Shown: in pieces, positions 10,157 to 21,213 of the stretch | Layout of the letters: the number at the start of each line of letters is the position of its first letter | Numbering within the stretch: the stretch's first letter is position 1 | DNA from: Didymodactylos carnosus | Taxonomy: Eukaryota; Rotifera; Eurotatoria; Philodinida; Philodinidae | Reading direction: 5' to 3' | Length of the DNA stretch: 25,292 bases | Assembly: GCA_905250885.1 (NCBI GenBank) | Contig: CAJNOQ010002268.1 | Span: forward strand, 1-25,292 | The notes under the pieces: generated by a model | The model's database searches: none | What the model was told of the DNA's origin: nothing | The model's input: the letters and a program-made list of their open reading frames with translations, nothing else | Translations under genes and position numbers: made by a program

Positions 10157-10851
10157 AGAAATATTCGTTTAAAGTCTTCGAATAAATGAAAGTGATGATA
10201 TCTGTCGCGTCTTTCAATGATTGTCTTATGTGGGCATGTTTTGAGAAGCTCATTTATAGCTCAATTCTGCCAAAAAAGATCAATTTTTACTTTTAAACAA
10301 GTCATTTCTTCCTTTTTCCGGTAAAAAGAAGGGTAGAAGGGTACTTGTATATTGGATCGTCGATTAAATCGGACAAACCGATTTTTATAGCATTTTAAAA
10401 TCGGCGATTCCCAATCTGCTATCGAAACATGGAAATGTTCTATCGAATGGATACGTCTTCAGTTGTTTAGTTTTGGAATATCAGACAAAACAGGTTGACA
10501 GGATAAAGGCGGATAAACCAGTGTACCCATATAAACGTCTATTGTGTCTATTTCAGTTTTGAATGACTACTAGTATTATAATTATATCTACTTTTCCCAA
10601 ATTCTAATAAAATTTTTCTTTTATAAAAGTAGTTTCTACCTCATCAATATTTGTGACCTACATGAGTAAGACAACGTTATCTGTTTGGACAAAAAAAAAT
10701 GCAAGGTAACAATGTCGCATCACAAATGTATCCATTGCTCTACCTCTTATCTCTTTGACTCGTATACACCATATTGACTAATCTTTATGTGTGTGTTTGT
10801 GTATGCTCTAGAATTTTTTTCTCTATTGGGTTGTCTTCACCGTCGCTGAGG
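10157..10851. other. Non-coding stretch upstream of the NHL gene
   Basis: No coding exon or repeat arm was seen. It presumably carries the promoter of the NHL gene at 10852; no core motif could be assigned. Confidence 0.4.
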
Positions 10852-13701
10852 ATGCAAATTCGTTTTCACTCTATTTGTAAGTTCTGAAGATAAAAGGAGG
10901 AAAGAGATACAAAGTGACGTTTTTTCATGTTGAAGTTGTCATCGTGTGCTGCTGCTGTCTACCGCTAGCCTGGACTAGGATTAGCCCTTGTGCAAGGTGG
11001 AGCAAAACTGGTACCACAGTAGCTGGTACTGGCGTTGCCGGTAACTCCCCGACTGAACTATCCTTACCTCGTGGAATTTTTATTCACCAACAAACGAACA
11101 CATTGTATGTAGCTGATTTCAGCAATGCACGTGTTCAAATGTTTTCGCTCAACCCATCATCGAGCACGGGTACAACTGCTGTATTTAATGTGGCCGATCC
11201 TTCCAAGATCTACATTGATGATGAGAGCGATGGGCCAACGATCTACATCGCAATTTTCATCGGCAACAGAGTCGAGAAATGGAAGATAGGATCCTCAAGC
11301 GGTGTACAATTAGGAGTTGAATGTCGCTCGTGTTTGGGCATATCGGTGGATAAACAAAAAAATGTCTACATGTCAGAATCAGATAGACATCGTATACTCA
11401 AATGGTCACCTGAAACGAATGATACAATTGTTGTTGCTGGTCGGACAGACGAGAGAGGAGGAACGGGCGAATATCTTAGTTCTCCTGCTGGCATTTATGT
11501 CGATCGAACGAGTGGTGCATTATATGTGGCCGATTCGCAGAACAATCGCATTCAGAAGTGGGTAAAAAATGCACAAACGGGCATCACTGTCGCTGGATCA
11601 AATGCGGATAGTCCAGCTAGCGATGCTGCATCGTTAACGGATCCGAGTGGTGTACTGGTCGATGAAGAAACGAATATTGTGTATGTGGTTGATTCCTTGA
11701 ACAATCGAATTCAACGTTGGCTTTTCAATGCTTCTAAAGGTGATACCATCGCCGGCGGATTTGGTATGCATATATTTCATCGTGTTAGAAAGCGGGAGCT
11801 GAAGCTCACACTTCAAAATTGAAGGTTGATAAATAGTCTCCCATATTTTTCATTCATAGCTGAAACTGAAAACGAACCGGTTCAACCCCTATCAGCAAGT
11901 TCAAGATTGTCTCGCATTGTTCTCTTAGTTAGGTCTAGTTTACAGCTGCTCTTTTTAATATGCGACAATTCAGCTGCTGCTAAATGGCAGTTTACTGTTA
12001 CTGATCAAATTGTTACTCAGTGATGGACGAAGCTGGACTGCTGATGGTAAACTGTGTCAATTTTTTTGGTATAGACGAGAAGAGTAACAGTCAGATGGAA
12101 TCAAAGGGTTTTTTCCTTTTTTGAACGTCCCATTCCTTCTCTACTTGTTCTATCATGAGAAATAATCATATAAGTCTGTGTAAGGATCCTCGAGTAACTC
12201 TGAGTTTCTGTTTGTCTTCGCACTTAAGCGATAATAACCGTCCGACTGTGGCCCTCATCGCTTGTCGAAGGCAGAATGCCCTACTTCCTTGCAAAAGTAA
12301 CAAATTGTTTATGACGATACGAGACAAAAAATGATCTCTATTCTTCACTGATGAATCATTTTGGATTATGTTCTACATAATTCTTTCCTCCTTTCGTCCT
12401 CACATATCCAAATATTTCATTGTTCTTTGACCATTTTCTGACTTTACTCTTGGCCACTTAGCTTGTTTTCTGAATTTTCTCTTGATCAATCAGACTCCTT
12501 ACCGGATTTTCTTTCAATTAACCAAATTTTTTAGTAAATTTATTCTTGATCATCAAACTCTTTCTGGGTTTTTCCTCGCTTTTTTTCTGGCCCATCAGTT
12601 CTTTTCTGCATTTTCTCTCAATCAATTGATTTTATTTTCCGTTTTTCTGAATTAATCACATTTTTTCATGCTTTTCTCCCGATTATTCGGATTCTTACCT
12701 ACACTTGGGTTGCTAAAGTGAATTTTTCTTTCTTTTCTCTAGATCAATCAGACTCTCTCCAAAATTTTCTCTTGAATAATCAGTTTCTGTAAGCCAATCA
12801 AGTTTTTTTCATCGATCTCTTTTGACCAAAAAGCCTTTCCAGAAGCTTTCTATTAGTCCATCAGTTTTTTAAACATTCTGTTGTTGTGGTCTAGAAATAA
12901 TCACCTTAAAACAACTAGAGAAAATCTAGAAACGGATGTGATTGATCAAGAAAAAAACGAAAGGGCTGAATATTTGAAAGCAAAAATGTTCGAGTGATTT
13001 AGAATTGCTTAAAATGACTTCATGTTTATGCTAGAAAGACTAAACATGAAAGCAGCTGACGTATGAAGTTGTTTTCCCGTCGGATACGAATGCATTTGTC
13101 ACTCATTGTTAGCCATATTGAGCTTCCGAGTTTCGAAAACGAAAACTCAGAAAGGGTTTTTTCTTGGGAAAAGAACCATCGGGAAATAAAATGTCGTACT
13201 CTTTATTATTTACTGAATCTTTCCCTTCATCAATCGTTCCGACTTCTGATTTGCTGACACTATTCATGTATTGGATCCGATCACCTTAAAAAGTGAGAAT
13301 CAAGTCGAAAAGTGGTCACAATCTTGTGCAAAGGCAGCGTAGGGATTACATCGATACCATCTGATCAGCTTTATTATTCTGAATGAAAAAAAGTAACTGG
13401 AAGTTGCTTTTTCTCGGGCGCCAGGTGTTGGCAATGAGGCAGATCAATTTAACACACCAAACGATTTGGCATTTGATAAGGATGGCAATCTTTATGTATC
13501 CGACACTTGGAATCACCGTATACAATTGTTCTCAATAATTGACAATAAACAGTGTTCTTCAACATCAATAGGTAGTTTGTCATTCTTTATTTTGATTTGG
13601 TCGTTGTTTCAACAATACGTCTTTTTTTAGTATCTCATCCAGTCACAATGAACACGGCTTCTCTCCTATTTTTAACCTGGGTCATTTCAAAATTACTGTG
13701 A
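10852..13701 (+). CDS. Secreted, probably GPI-anchored NHL-repeat propeller protein
   Basis: Proposed exons: 10852-10876, 10936-11763, 13425-13571 and 13631-13701, giving 356 residues. The ATG at 10852 and a GTAAGT donor at 10877 join through a 59-bp phase-1 intron to create a signal peptide (MQIRFHSIF + VIVCCCCLPLA). The long middle frame has only a GTG at 10914 upstream of the first repeat, which is why an upstream exon is needed. NHL blades follow: LYVADFSNARVQMF, IYIAIFIGNRVEKW, VYMSESDRHRILKW, LYVADSQNNRIQKW and VYVVDSLNNRIQRW. A sixth, LYVSDTWNHRIQLF, lies beyond a 1661-bp phase-1 intron, completing a six-bladed propeller. A last 59-bp intron (13572-13630, GTAGTT...TTTTTTTAG) leads to a C-terminus ending ASLLFLTWVISKLL, like a GPI signal. 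If unspliced, translation stops at 13630, also after a hydrophobic stretch. The family is extracellular; the ligand is unknown. Confidence 0.82.
12420..12870 (+). repeat. Degenerate ~32-bp minisatellite inside the NHL gene's large intron
   Basis: Pyrimidine-rich units of roughly TTTTCTC + TTGATCAATCAGACTC + TTTCTGGA recur with drift about every 30-33 bp, for roughly 13-14 units. Clear units start near 12475, 12510, 12540, 12605, 12635 and 12735. It helps explain why this intron is about 1.66 kb among ~60-bp introns. On the sense strand it resembles an extended polypyrimidine tract. Confidence 0.6.
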
Positions 13702-13758
13702 CCGTCGTCTGTGTTGAAATAGAACACAATACGTGATGTTTCGTTCAATCGTCTTTTC

Positions 13759-13764
13759 AATAAA
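13759..13764 (+). terminator. Candidate polyadenylation signal of the NHL gene
   Basis: AATAAA lies about 58 bp after the stop codon at 13699-13701, a suitable distance for the 3' end. Assigned by position. Confidence 0.5.
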
Positions 13765-15009
13765 AAAACTATGATATGTCGCGAAGCGAACTACTGTAAT
13801 AACTAATTAGCGCTGATTAATGTTACTTTATTCGGCTTCACTCTCTTAAACTGATGTTAGAAAATTTCTGAAGATCTCAGAAGTATGTTCATTGAATTTA
13901 CGATGGTTTTTAACCTATTTAGGCCTATATTCACGATATATAAGTAGAAAATAAAAGTTTTATTCTAAAACGACTCTCCCCTCTTTCCTATATGGCTTTA
14001 GTAAAAATAATTTTTCTCGAGAACAAAACAAAATAAAAAAGATCGACATGTCGCGTTAAAGCTGACAGTTCGACGGTTGGAATGCGATAAGAGAAATGGC
14101 AAAATGTATTGATACCAACAACTAAATGGGTTTGCAAAATGACTTGCTGTTGTTTTGGAGGGTCAGTTGAAGTGAAGCAGATTAAATCAGCTTTTAGATT
14201 TGAGATCAATCAAACATCTTCTCTATATACAGTTTTCAATGTTGAATTGAAAAAGATTAGTTTCTAAGCTTGAAAGTAAAGAAAAATGCCAAATTCGAAT
14301 TTTCATTAGGCTATGCTTAGCTCAAAATCCAAAATTTTTTCAAACACGAGGGTGGTACTCTTAGTAGTGTTTGACACAAGCTTTATTCTGTCAGAATACA
14401 AGCGGACAAACATTCCATTACAGAATTCTAAACTAAAACTATCCAAAAACACAAAAACAATTTGTGTCTCTGGCTGTTCTTATTGTCATAGATTTTGTTA
14501 GAGACCATTTTTTCATTTCTAAATTAATCATTGTATTCAAAATAACATTGAAATTTTCTTTTTTTTCTCGTCTGTTAAGTAATCATAAAGGTGAAGAATA
14601 AATACTACCATTTCGATTCACTTATTCACTCTATTTTCTTATTTTCTTCGAAAATACTGCTGCTTCAATAACATGTGTATGATGATTCATTAATCGACAT
14701 ATAGAATAAAGGAAAAATAATATAGTTCGATATATTATTCACAATAAAAAGCAATGAGAAAATAATGGCTATGGTTTATGGATCTATGAGACATAAACAT
14801 TAGTCAATGAATTTATCTGACAAAAAGACATTGATAAATATTCGAATATAAAAATAAAAGATAATAACTTAAAGAAAAAGAAAAACAGAATTCTGACTGC
14901 TTCAGAATTGTTCTTGATATTAGAAAAAAAGATATATGTTTGTTTTAAATTATATGTATAACTTTACATTCATTCAATAAAACACATTGTGAAATTTTTG
15001 TTAAATAAA
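13765..15009. other. AT-rich non-coding stretch between the NHL and lectin-like genes
   Basis: No exon or repeat arm was recognised. Short frames at 13988-14209 and 14313-14501 have no domains or flanking splice sites that I trust. Confidence 0.4.
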
Positions 15010-17411
15010 ATGCAGAAAGTATGTGTAATTTATTTGTTAGCAACATTCATTTCAATACAAATTAATGGTCAATCAGAATTCTCTCCAGGTATCACTAAAC
15101 TGTTTGAAAATACTGTAGAGTCTGACCCTAACAGAAACGTTGAATGATCATATTTGATCTAGTCAGTGGAAGACTGACGTAAAGCTAGGAGAAAATAGAC
15201 TAATTGCCAAGCCAATGTACGACAGTTTTAGTAAATGAACATGTAACTATGTCAAAAGAAATGTTAACAAAGGAAAAAGTTTTTTCTTCTATATTCACTT
15301 CTTCAAATGTAACATGCAAAGAGAGTGGGATTCTCTCAGACACTGGTATTCGGTCATATAACGGATGCTGGAAAAATTAGTAACTAATTCGCGTGTATAT
15401 GGTTCTATGGGTATTCTCTGGTTAGAGGCAATTGCTTTTCAAAAGATGTGTCGTGAAACTCTCTGCAAAAGTTATATGGAGTGTTGCTCGTTGGAAACTT
15501 TGAATTGTGTTTTGAAGTGCTACTTGGTAAAGAATACGCGCTGTATATATAAATAGATACATCAGTTCTTTCATGACAGAAATTTTTTTCCATGCTCACT
15601 CTCAACTGGGTGCACGGTATTCTCTCGATTCGTCCCTAACTGGCTTTGCAGATCAAACAACATCCAAGGTGGCATCAAAAGTGAAATTGAGTATTAGGGA
15701 CGAATGTTGAGTAAACCCAGTGTACGTGGCCGATATTTTGCTTTCGAAATCGTGTAGAAGAGTCATATCACTACGTGTGATACAATAAAAATGTCGATTA
15801 ATGCTTGTTTGAACAACTTCATCTTCATTACCATAGCTCGACGTGTCAGTCGTGCTAACGAGTATGCGGAGCTTTTACTTGTATTTGTATCTATTTCTAC
15901 AGAAGCGTATCGTACTGGTTCAAAACGTCCAGCTGAACAGCGATTTGACACTAACTGGCAACGAGGTGATTGTTCTGACCGATGGTTACAAGTTGGGACT
16001 GAATGTTTATATTTTCCTACGTCAAACGGCAAAGAGTTCTCATGGAATGATATCAAGCAAATTTGTACAATGCATATTGCTAAAAGTCTGAGAGGTACTG
16101 GTGTACAAATGACGAAGAAGGGTGTACGCCCAGTGATATTGAATTCACCGGCGAAATCTAGACTGTTACAAGAATTAATTGATACATACAAGGAAGATGG
16201 TTATGCTATACAATTATCGAAAGACTACAATGACAAATGTGGAGAATCTAAACCAAATTATTGTACTAAACCTGATATTATAAATAATGAAGAGTGTTTC
16301 TCAACAAATGGAAATGAGAAAACTATGTGTATTGACCAAGTTCCTTGTAATAATAAATTTGTACGTTTAGCATGTGAATATACATTACCAGGTAAATACT
16401 CTCATACAGAACACATCACTAGATCTATTTCGTTTGTACATGACGATGAAATCAATACGCAAAGCATATTTATTGATCTTTTTGTAGGAAATGATGAAAT
16501 TCAAAAATCACAATTCAAAAAATGTTCCAGAAAACGTCGTACTAGTCTATCGTGGTACTATATTGTATCAATATGCTTCGGAATAATATTCAGTTTAATT
16601 TTAATCGTTAGTGCAGTGTCATTATTTCGTGGAAGAAAGTCCAAAACTAAAGCTCCATTACCAGTGCTTAGCAGCAATACTGAAAGAGGTACGAAGTTGT
16701 ATGCTGTATGTAATACTCGTTGGCTATGACTTTTCTTCTTATAGTCAAAAATGTTAGTATCATCGATCCTGCAGCAGAACCGGTAAGTGGTGATTGTTGA
16801 CTCATAACTCTTAATTGATGAAAAGTCAGTGCAAATCGGAACATCAATACTATGATACTCTGGTTCACAGAATCACATGCTTCGTACAGCATGTGCGAAA
16901 GTATCAGAACTAAACGTCAAACAGTGAAATTCACTGCTTGCGACTAAGTTGGTACAGGTTACAGAAAAAAGATATATAATTCTTACTGACGGAAAGATAT
17001 TGCAACAGCTTGAAAAAGAAAACACTAGCCAGTCGATAATGAAGACTCTGCAGTATTGTTCTGTTGTCGGTATCATCGCCACGATGTGCAGTTATCGAAC
17101 TCATTTTGGTTGTATCATTAATTCAAAAAAGATGTTTGCCCTCTTATATTACGTTTATCCTTGATATTTCTACTATGAAGTATTTTAACGAAAGAAACAC
17201 TATTGGATTTTATTATCCGTGAATAAAGATTTTGAATTTCGTTTTCTGCATACATCACCTTACATTTATTTATTTATTTATTTAGCTTGTTCGATCGTCA
17301 GCCATTCGTTCATCTGAACACAATAGTGCACTTGATGCAAGCACAACTCGTGGAGATACGCAACGAACGTCGAGAACGACGGACGTAACTTCTGGTGCTA
17401 CAGACGTTTAA
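15010..17411 (+). CDS. C-type-lectin-like single-pass membrane protein
   Basis: Proposed exons: 15010-15088, 15903-16688, 16745-16782 and 17286-17411 (342 residues). Exon 1 encodes a signal peptide (MQKVCVIYLLATFISIQING) and ends in phase 1 at a GTATCA donor. The acceptor TTTCTACAG at 15902 is in matching phase. The ectodomain (DCSDRWLQVGTECLYF, SWNDIKQIC, then NKFVRLACEY) has the Cys/Trp layout of a divergent C-type lectin-like domain; I see no clear EPN/QPD or WND calcium motif. A basic stretch and a transmembrane helix follow (YYIVSICFGIIFSLILIV). A 56-bp intron, a 38-nt exon (VKNVSIIDPAAEP) and a 503-bp intron lead to a Ser/Thr/Arg-rich tail ending TTDVTSGATDV. 16392-16487 may be a 96-bp in-frame intron, leaving 310 residues if spliced. 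Alternative start: the ATG at 15791, contiguous with the lectin frame, which gives a weaker signal peptide. The 3' exons are well supported; the first exon is moderate. Confidence 0.75.
15628..15705. repeat. 12-bp inverted repeat inside the first intron of the lectin-like gene
   Basis: ATTCGTCCCTAA at 15628-15639 is the exact reverse complement of TTAGGGACGAAT at 15694-15705. It may be the remnant of a small element that lengthened this 814-bp intron. Confidence 0.6.
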
Positions 17412-17639
17412 AGTTATACAATAACACTTCTAGCCATTTGACAATTACTATTATTATTAGACCTGTGCTATTACCAGTGACATACACTTCAATGACTCTT
17501 TTTTAAAAAGTGAACAGGCAATCAGCGTGCGAATTAGTGTACCAGTATTTTTTATTCAAGTAAAACTATATGTCGATCACAGATTTAAACCATTTTCTTA
17601 TATTTTTTTTGTACATTTATAAAAGCTTGGATTTGGTGG

Positions 17640-17645
17640 AATAAA
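17640..17645 (+). terminator. Candidate polyadenylation signal of the lectin-like gene
   Basis: AATAAA lies 229 bp after the stop codon and about 12 bp before the TA-flanked MITE at 17659. Assigned by position. Confidence 0.4.
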
Positions 17646-17658
17646 ATGAATCATTCTA

Positions 17659-18340
17659 TTATCCATTTCAAAAAAGAAAGACCATGGCCATTTGTTTAAT
17701 AACTTTTTCTAGGATGTAGCTACGAAGCTGCGGTTTTCACTAGTCGAAAGAAAAATATTGGGACAATAAGAAAAACCAAAAATTATTGTCCCAAAATTAC
17801 CTGCAGGTGGTGCACCCTGCGAAGATATTTTGCGAAAGATGGAAAAAGTTTTGAATTTTAACTTTTGAGACGACAGGCAGGTAGCCCGGACTGAGATATT
17901 CGTTTCTAGAGCAGTTCCAGGTCGTTAGCTTACAAGGTTCCGGAGCTAGAAAGGTTCTCCGGAGACCACGCTAACTCGGTCCGGACACGTCGGAAGATCT
18001 TGGGAAGACTTGAAACATAGGTTACCGAATGTGATGATCAACGTGGCGATGTTTGTTTTTGACTAGAAGTTGATCCAAGGTCACCAGGGTATTTTAATGA
18101 AAAAACGGATTTTTGCATGAAGCCTGTCAAAACTAGAGTTGCTGTATATCAGCCATTTTAAGTCAGAAACTTAAACTTTTTCATTAAAAATTATTACGGT
18201 AATTTTGGGACAATAATTTTTGGTTTTTCTTATTGCCCCAACATTTTTCTTTCGACTAGTGAAAACCGCAGCTTCGTAGCTACATCCTAGAAAAAGTTAT
18301 TAAACAAATGGCCATGGTCTTTCTTTTTTGAAATGGATAA
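17659..18340. mobile_element. Tc1/mariner-type MITE, 682 bp, TA target site
   Basis: The terminal inverted repeats are about 143 bp (17659-17801 and 18198-18340), nearly identical, and start TTATCCATTTCAAAAAAG. TA dinucleotides flank both ends (17657-17658 and 18341-18342). TA duplication is the hallmark of Tc1/mariner-like transposition. The arms contain a smaller nested palindrome (GGGACAATAA...TTATTGTCCC). The ~396-bp interior is more GC-rich than its flanks and encodes no transposase, so the element is non-autonomous. Confidence 0.88.
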
Positions 18341-18461
18341 TACATTATATCTAAAAATCGCAACTTACATTCTACAGACGTACAATTTTCATTTCTCTAA
18401 ATTTACGTAGATGATGAGCATTATTGCTTTAGAGTGAATTTATTCTCATGTGATGATCATA

Positions 18462-18632
18462 CAAGGGGGAAACAGGTCATTTTGGGATTTTCCAATTTTC
18501 GTCGATTTTCACTGATTTTCATCGATTTTCTATAATTTGTTTGGGAAATCAAATGAAGAGACTGTGATAAACATTTTTAGCGATCCATTTAAACCGATAT
18601 TTTAAGCTCAAAAATCAGCTGTTTCCCCCTTG
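18462..18632. mobile_element. hAT-type MITE, 171 bp, 8-bp target duplication
   Basis: The ends CAAGGGGGAAACAG and CTGTTTCCCCCTTG are exact 14-bp inverted repeats. TGATCATA flanks the element perfectly on both sides (18454-18461 and 18633-18640). An 8-bp duplication with CA...TG ends is typical of hAT elements. The interior holds a short ~12-bp tandem motif (GATTTTC variants) and no coding frame. The intact duplication suggests a fairly recent insertion. Confidence 0.9.
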
Positions 18633-18843
18633 TGATCATAACATTTACGAAGGTAGGCAACGGATTGACAAATCGCTTTTAAAATTTTAGTAACGCCAAT
18701 TTGTAGAGTTTGTTGAATTATTAATTGATATAATAATCATTCTGACCGATGGTGCATCTAAGAGTGATTTTCGGGCAATTAAAGTTTGCATTCGCCCATA
18801 TATAAATAGTAAGAGAATGGCAGCAGTAAACAGAATTGTAGTC

Positions 18844-19516
18844 GTCTCGATCGAATCCAAGGCATTTTACATACAAACTACGCTAGAGCATGTAATAATA
18901 ATATTAAAATTGTATCATGTTTTCCAAAAAATGTAATGATAATACGTATAACTAAAGGATAGTTTCAACTGTCTCTGATACACATAGTCTTACTACGCCG
19001 TTCTTTCGAGTTTCTTTTCTTTTGTATTTTTGTTTGTTTTTCATTCGCCATACGCTGTAAAGTTGGAAAATTTTTTTAGAAAATTTTCAGCGATTCTCGA
19101 CTTTTATACATAATTGAGTTTATGGAAATTTAAGTCAATTTTCTATAGAGTAGAAAATCAACATTTTCTAGAAAGCTGGAAATAAGTTGAGGAATTTCTG
19201 TAAACTGGAAAATCCCCGGCGATTTTTCGATCGATTTTCTATAAACTGGAAATTAATTCAAGATTGCAGCGTACTCACGTATACATTCAAGTTGACGTGC
19301 AATATAGCCGTCTGACAAGCATTTGCTCAGCATACATAAGTGTAACAAAACCTTTTTTGTATTATTATGCATTTAAATATGTTTAATAGTAAACCAATAG
19401 TATCTATCAACAAAGACAGCGCTCCGTGATTGTTTAGAAAACAAGATGCAATTTTAAAGTTATTACTACATGCTCTAGCGTAGTTTCTATGTAAAATGCC
19501 TTGGATTCGATCGAGA
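18844..19516. mobile_element. 673-bp inverted-repeat element
   Basis: 18844-18920 (GTCTCGATCGAATCCAAGGC...) matches the reverse complement of 19440-19516 with few mismatches. The interior is non-coding and rich in TTTTCTA/CTGGAAA variants. No target duplication is obvious, so no superfamily is assigned. Confidence 0.8.
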
Positions 19517-19782
19517 CAATCTAACTTTTGAACCTATATTTCACAAATTTTAGTTTTTTAACTATAGTAAAACGTTCTGAATCCAGGATTTTACTCTTAT
19601 TACCTTACACAGAGTTAAATTCTGCATCTTTTCCCTACCTATCTGCATACAAAAATTGAATATTAAACCTCAGATAATCGGCGAGACAGCTCAAAAAAGA
19701 AGACGACAGAAGCACTTTGCAGTTCCACAACTCAGCTCGAACGAGAAAAATGCTAACAGAGATTTAAATATTATATTTCTGC

Positions 19783-20338
19783 AGGTTTTAATCTTCATCG
19801 AATGAGAATAAAACCCGATTTTTAGGACACTCGAAAGTGTTCCAAAAATCGCAACCAAAGACTGCCGGGTTACTTTTGGATAAACCTTTATATGACTTTT
19901 AACAGACGTTCCATGAGTGAATCGAGTATCCTTAAGAGGCCGTGCACGAGAGCCACAACAATGTATGCCAGTATATAGTAGACATTGAGTACCATAAGCG
20001 CTGAAAAAATTTTGTTCCTATTTCTTTGCGTTCTCGAGATATATCGATTTTATGTTTTTTATCCATTTGTTTTCTCGAACGATGTCGTTTGCAAAAAATT
20101 CTCGTATCTACAAAACGAAAAGATGAGGAAAGTTTGGATTTATAGGTTTTCGAGTATGCTCTACAAGATGAGACGAGTCACGGGCAATTCAGCAAAATTG
20201 ATTCAGCATACATTGTTGTGACTCTCGTGCACAGACTCTTAATGATACTCGATTCACTCATGGAATGTCTCTTAAAAGTCATACACAGGTTGGTCCAAAA
20301 GTTTAGGTTTCTTCTCATTCGATGAAGACTTAAAACCT
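19783..20338. mobile_element. Inverted-repeat element containing a 65-bp conserved core
   Basis: Left arm 19783-19968 and right arm 20206-20338 match inversely (TCTTCATCGAATGAGAA, GAGTGAATCGAGTATC, CACAACAATGTATGC). The left arm carries about 50 bp of extra sequence with its own hairpin (CGATTTTTAGGACACT / AGTGTTCCAAAAATCG). Inside, 20116-20180 is identical in reverse to 21105-21169. No transposase was found. Confidence 0.75.
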
Positions 20339-20382
20339 CTACAAATATTGTATTAAACAAAGATTAATATCATACAAAAACA

Positions 20383-20652
20383 ATCTCTTTCTGTTCTTTT
20401 ACTTTTTAAGATTATTGCACCACTTCAGTCTTATTTCAGTAGAACAAGAGATTCTTTTCGTTCTTTACATTGGGTGGTTAGCTATACGAAACAGTTACTT
20501 CAATTGCTTTCAAGAAAAGAAAAATAAAGTTCTTCAATTTACGTCGCATCGGCTGCAACATATACTTCGAAATTCATCTTCTGTTCTTTTCGACAGAACG
20601 GAATTTTCATCACTAACTACTGTCCGTGCCATCTGACTTCTCCCTTTTTTGT
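20383..20652 (-). repeat. Second copy of the dispersed ~270-bp repeat
   Basis: The reverse complement matches 9792-10062, the interior of the 436-bp MITE, at roughly 85-90% identity by eye with a few short indels. The MITE's terminal repeats are absent here. Reading frames are not conserved between the copies, so it is treated as non-coding. Confidence 0.8.
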
Positions 20653-20772
20653 TTTAAAGTCTAGATATCTATACTGTATTTAGCCAATAAATCTTTGAAG
20701 ACAAACTTTTAAAACAATATATATTGTAGTTCATTTTGAAGCCCGGAGAATTCTCTATCTTTCTATATACGA

Positions 20773-21213
20773 GTGATCTGCGGTGGTGCCATTGCACCAT
20801 TTATGTCCGAAACGTCGTTCAAAAACCGAACGAAACTGGCGGTTTTGTACATAAAAAGCTGGAATTGGGCAATTTTCGGATTTTTTGAGCTTAGGTCTTG
20901 GAAAAACTTGATTTTCTTCAAAAAGAAAATGACTTATAAGCCTTTAAAATATTTCGTCACCCCAGTTTTTCATGCCGAATCGTGTGATGTAATTTTTAGC
21001 AAAATCTATTTTTCGCGATTGGGAGGCCTGCTTAAGAGTCATTGTCCGAAAAAACCGCCCGTTTGTCACAAAAGCATGCTCAATGAACTTTTTTGAATTG
21101 ACTTTGACTCGTCTCATCTTGTAGAGCATACTCGAAAACCTATAAATCCAAACTTTCCTCATCTTTTCGAAAAGCAAAGGCGAAAAATTCGAAATTGTGT
21201 CCGTAATTCTCAA
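20773..21213 (-). repeat. Diverged relative of the element at 19783-20338
   Basis: 21105-21169 is an exact inverted copy of 20116-20180. Beyond the core, weaker similarity continues (CAATTCA...AGCAT...TTGTGAC...GACTCTTAA). Both copies read EKMRKVWIYRFSSMLYKMRR in one frame, but the flanking frames are unrelated. I favour a conserved repeat core over a gene. Confidence 0.55.

Noticed and set aside
10914..11822. NHL frame taken as a complete single-exon gene
   Set aside because: It begins with GTG, lacks the sixth blade, and its end reads through a GTATGC splice donor into intron sequence.
15862..15902. 41-bp intron (GTATGC...TTCTACAG) within the lectin-like frame
   Set aside because: Removing it shifts the frame to an early stop. 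The acceptor is better paired with the signal-peptide exon donor at 15089, or with a weak donor at 15843 (60 bp).
17262..17285. TTTA microsatellite
   Set aside because: It is the polypyrimidine tract of the last intron of the lectin-like gene and is explained by that role.
20116..20180. Possible hammerhead ribozyme core in the 65-bp conserved block
   Set aside because: A GATGAG-like string is present, but the CTGATGA...GAAA arrangement and the flanking stems could not be found.
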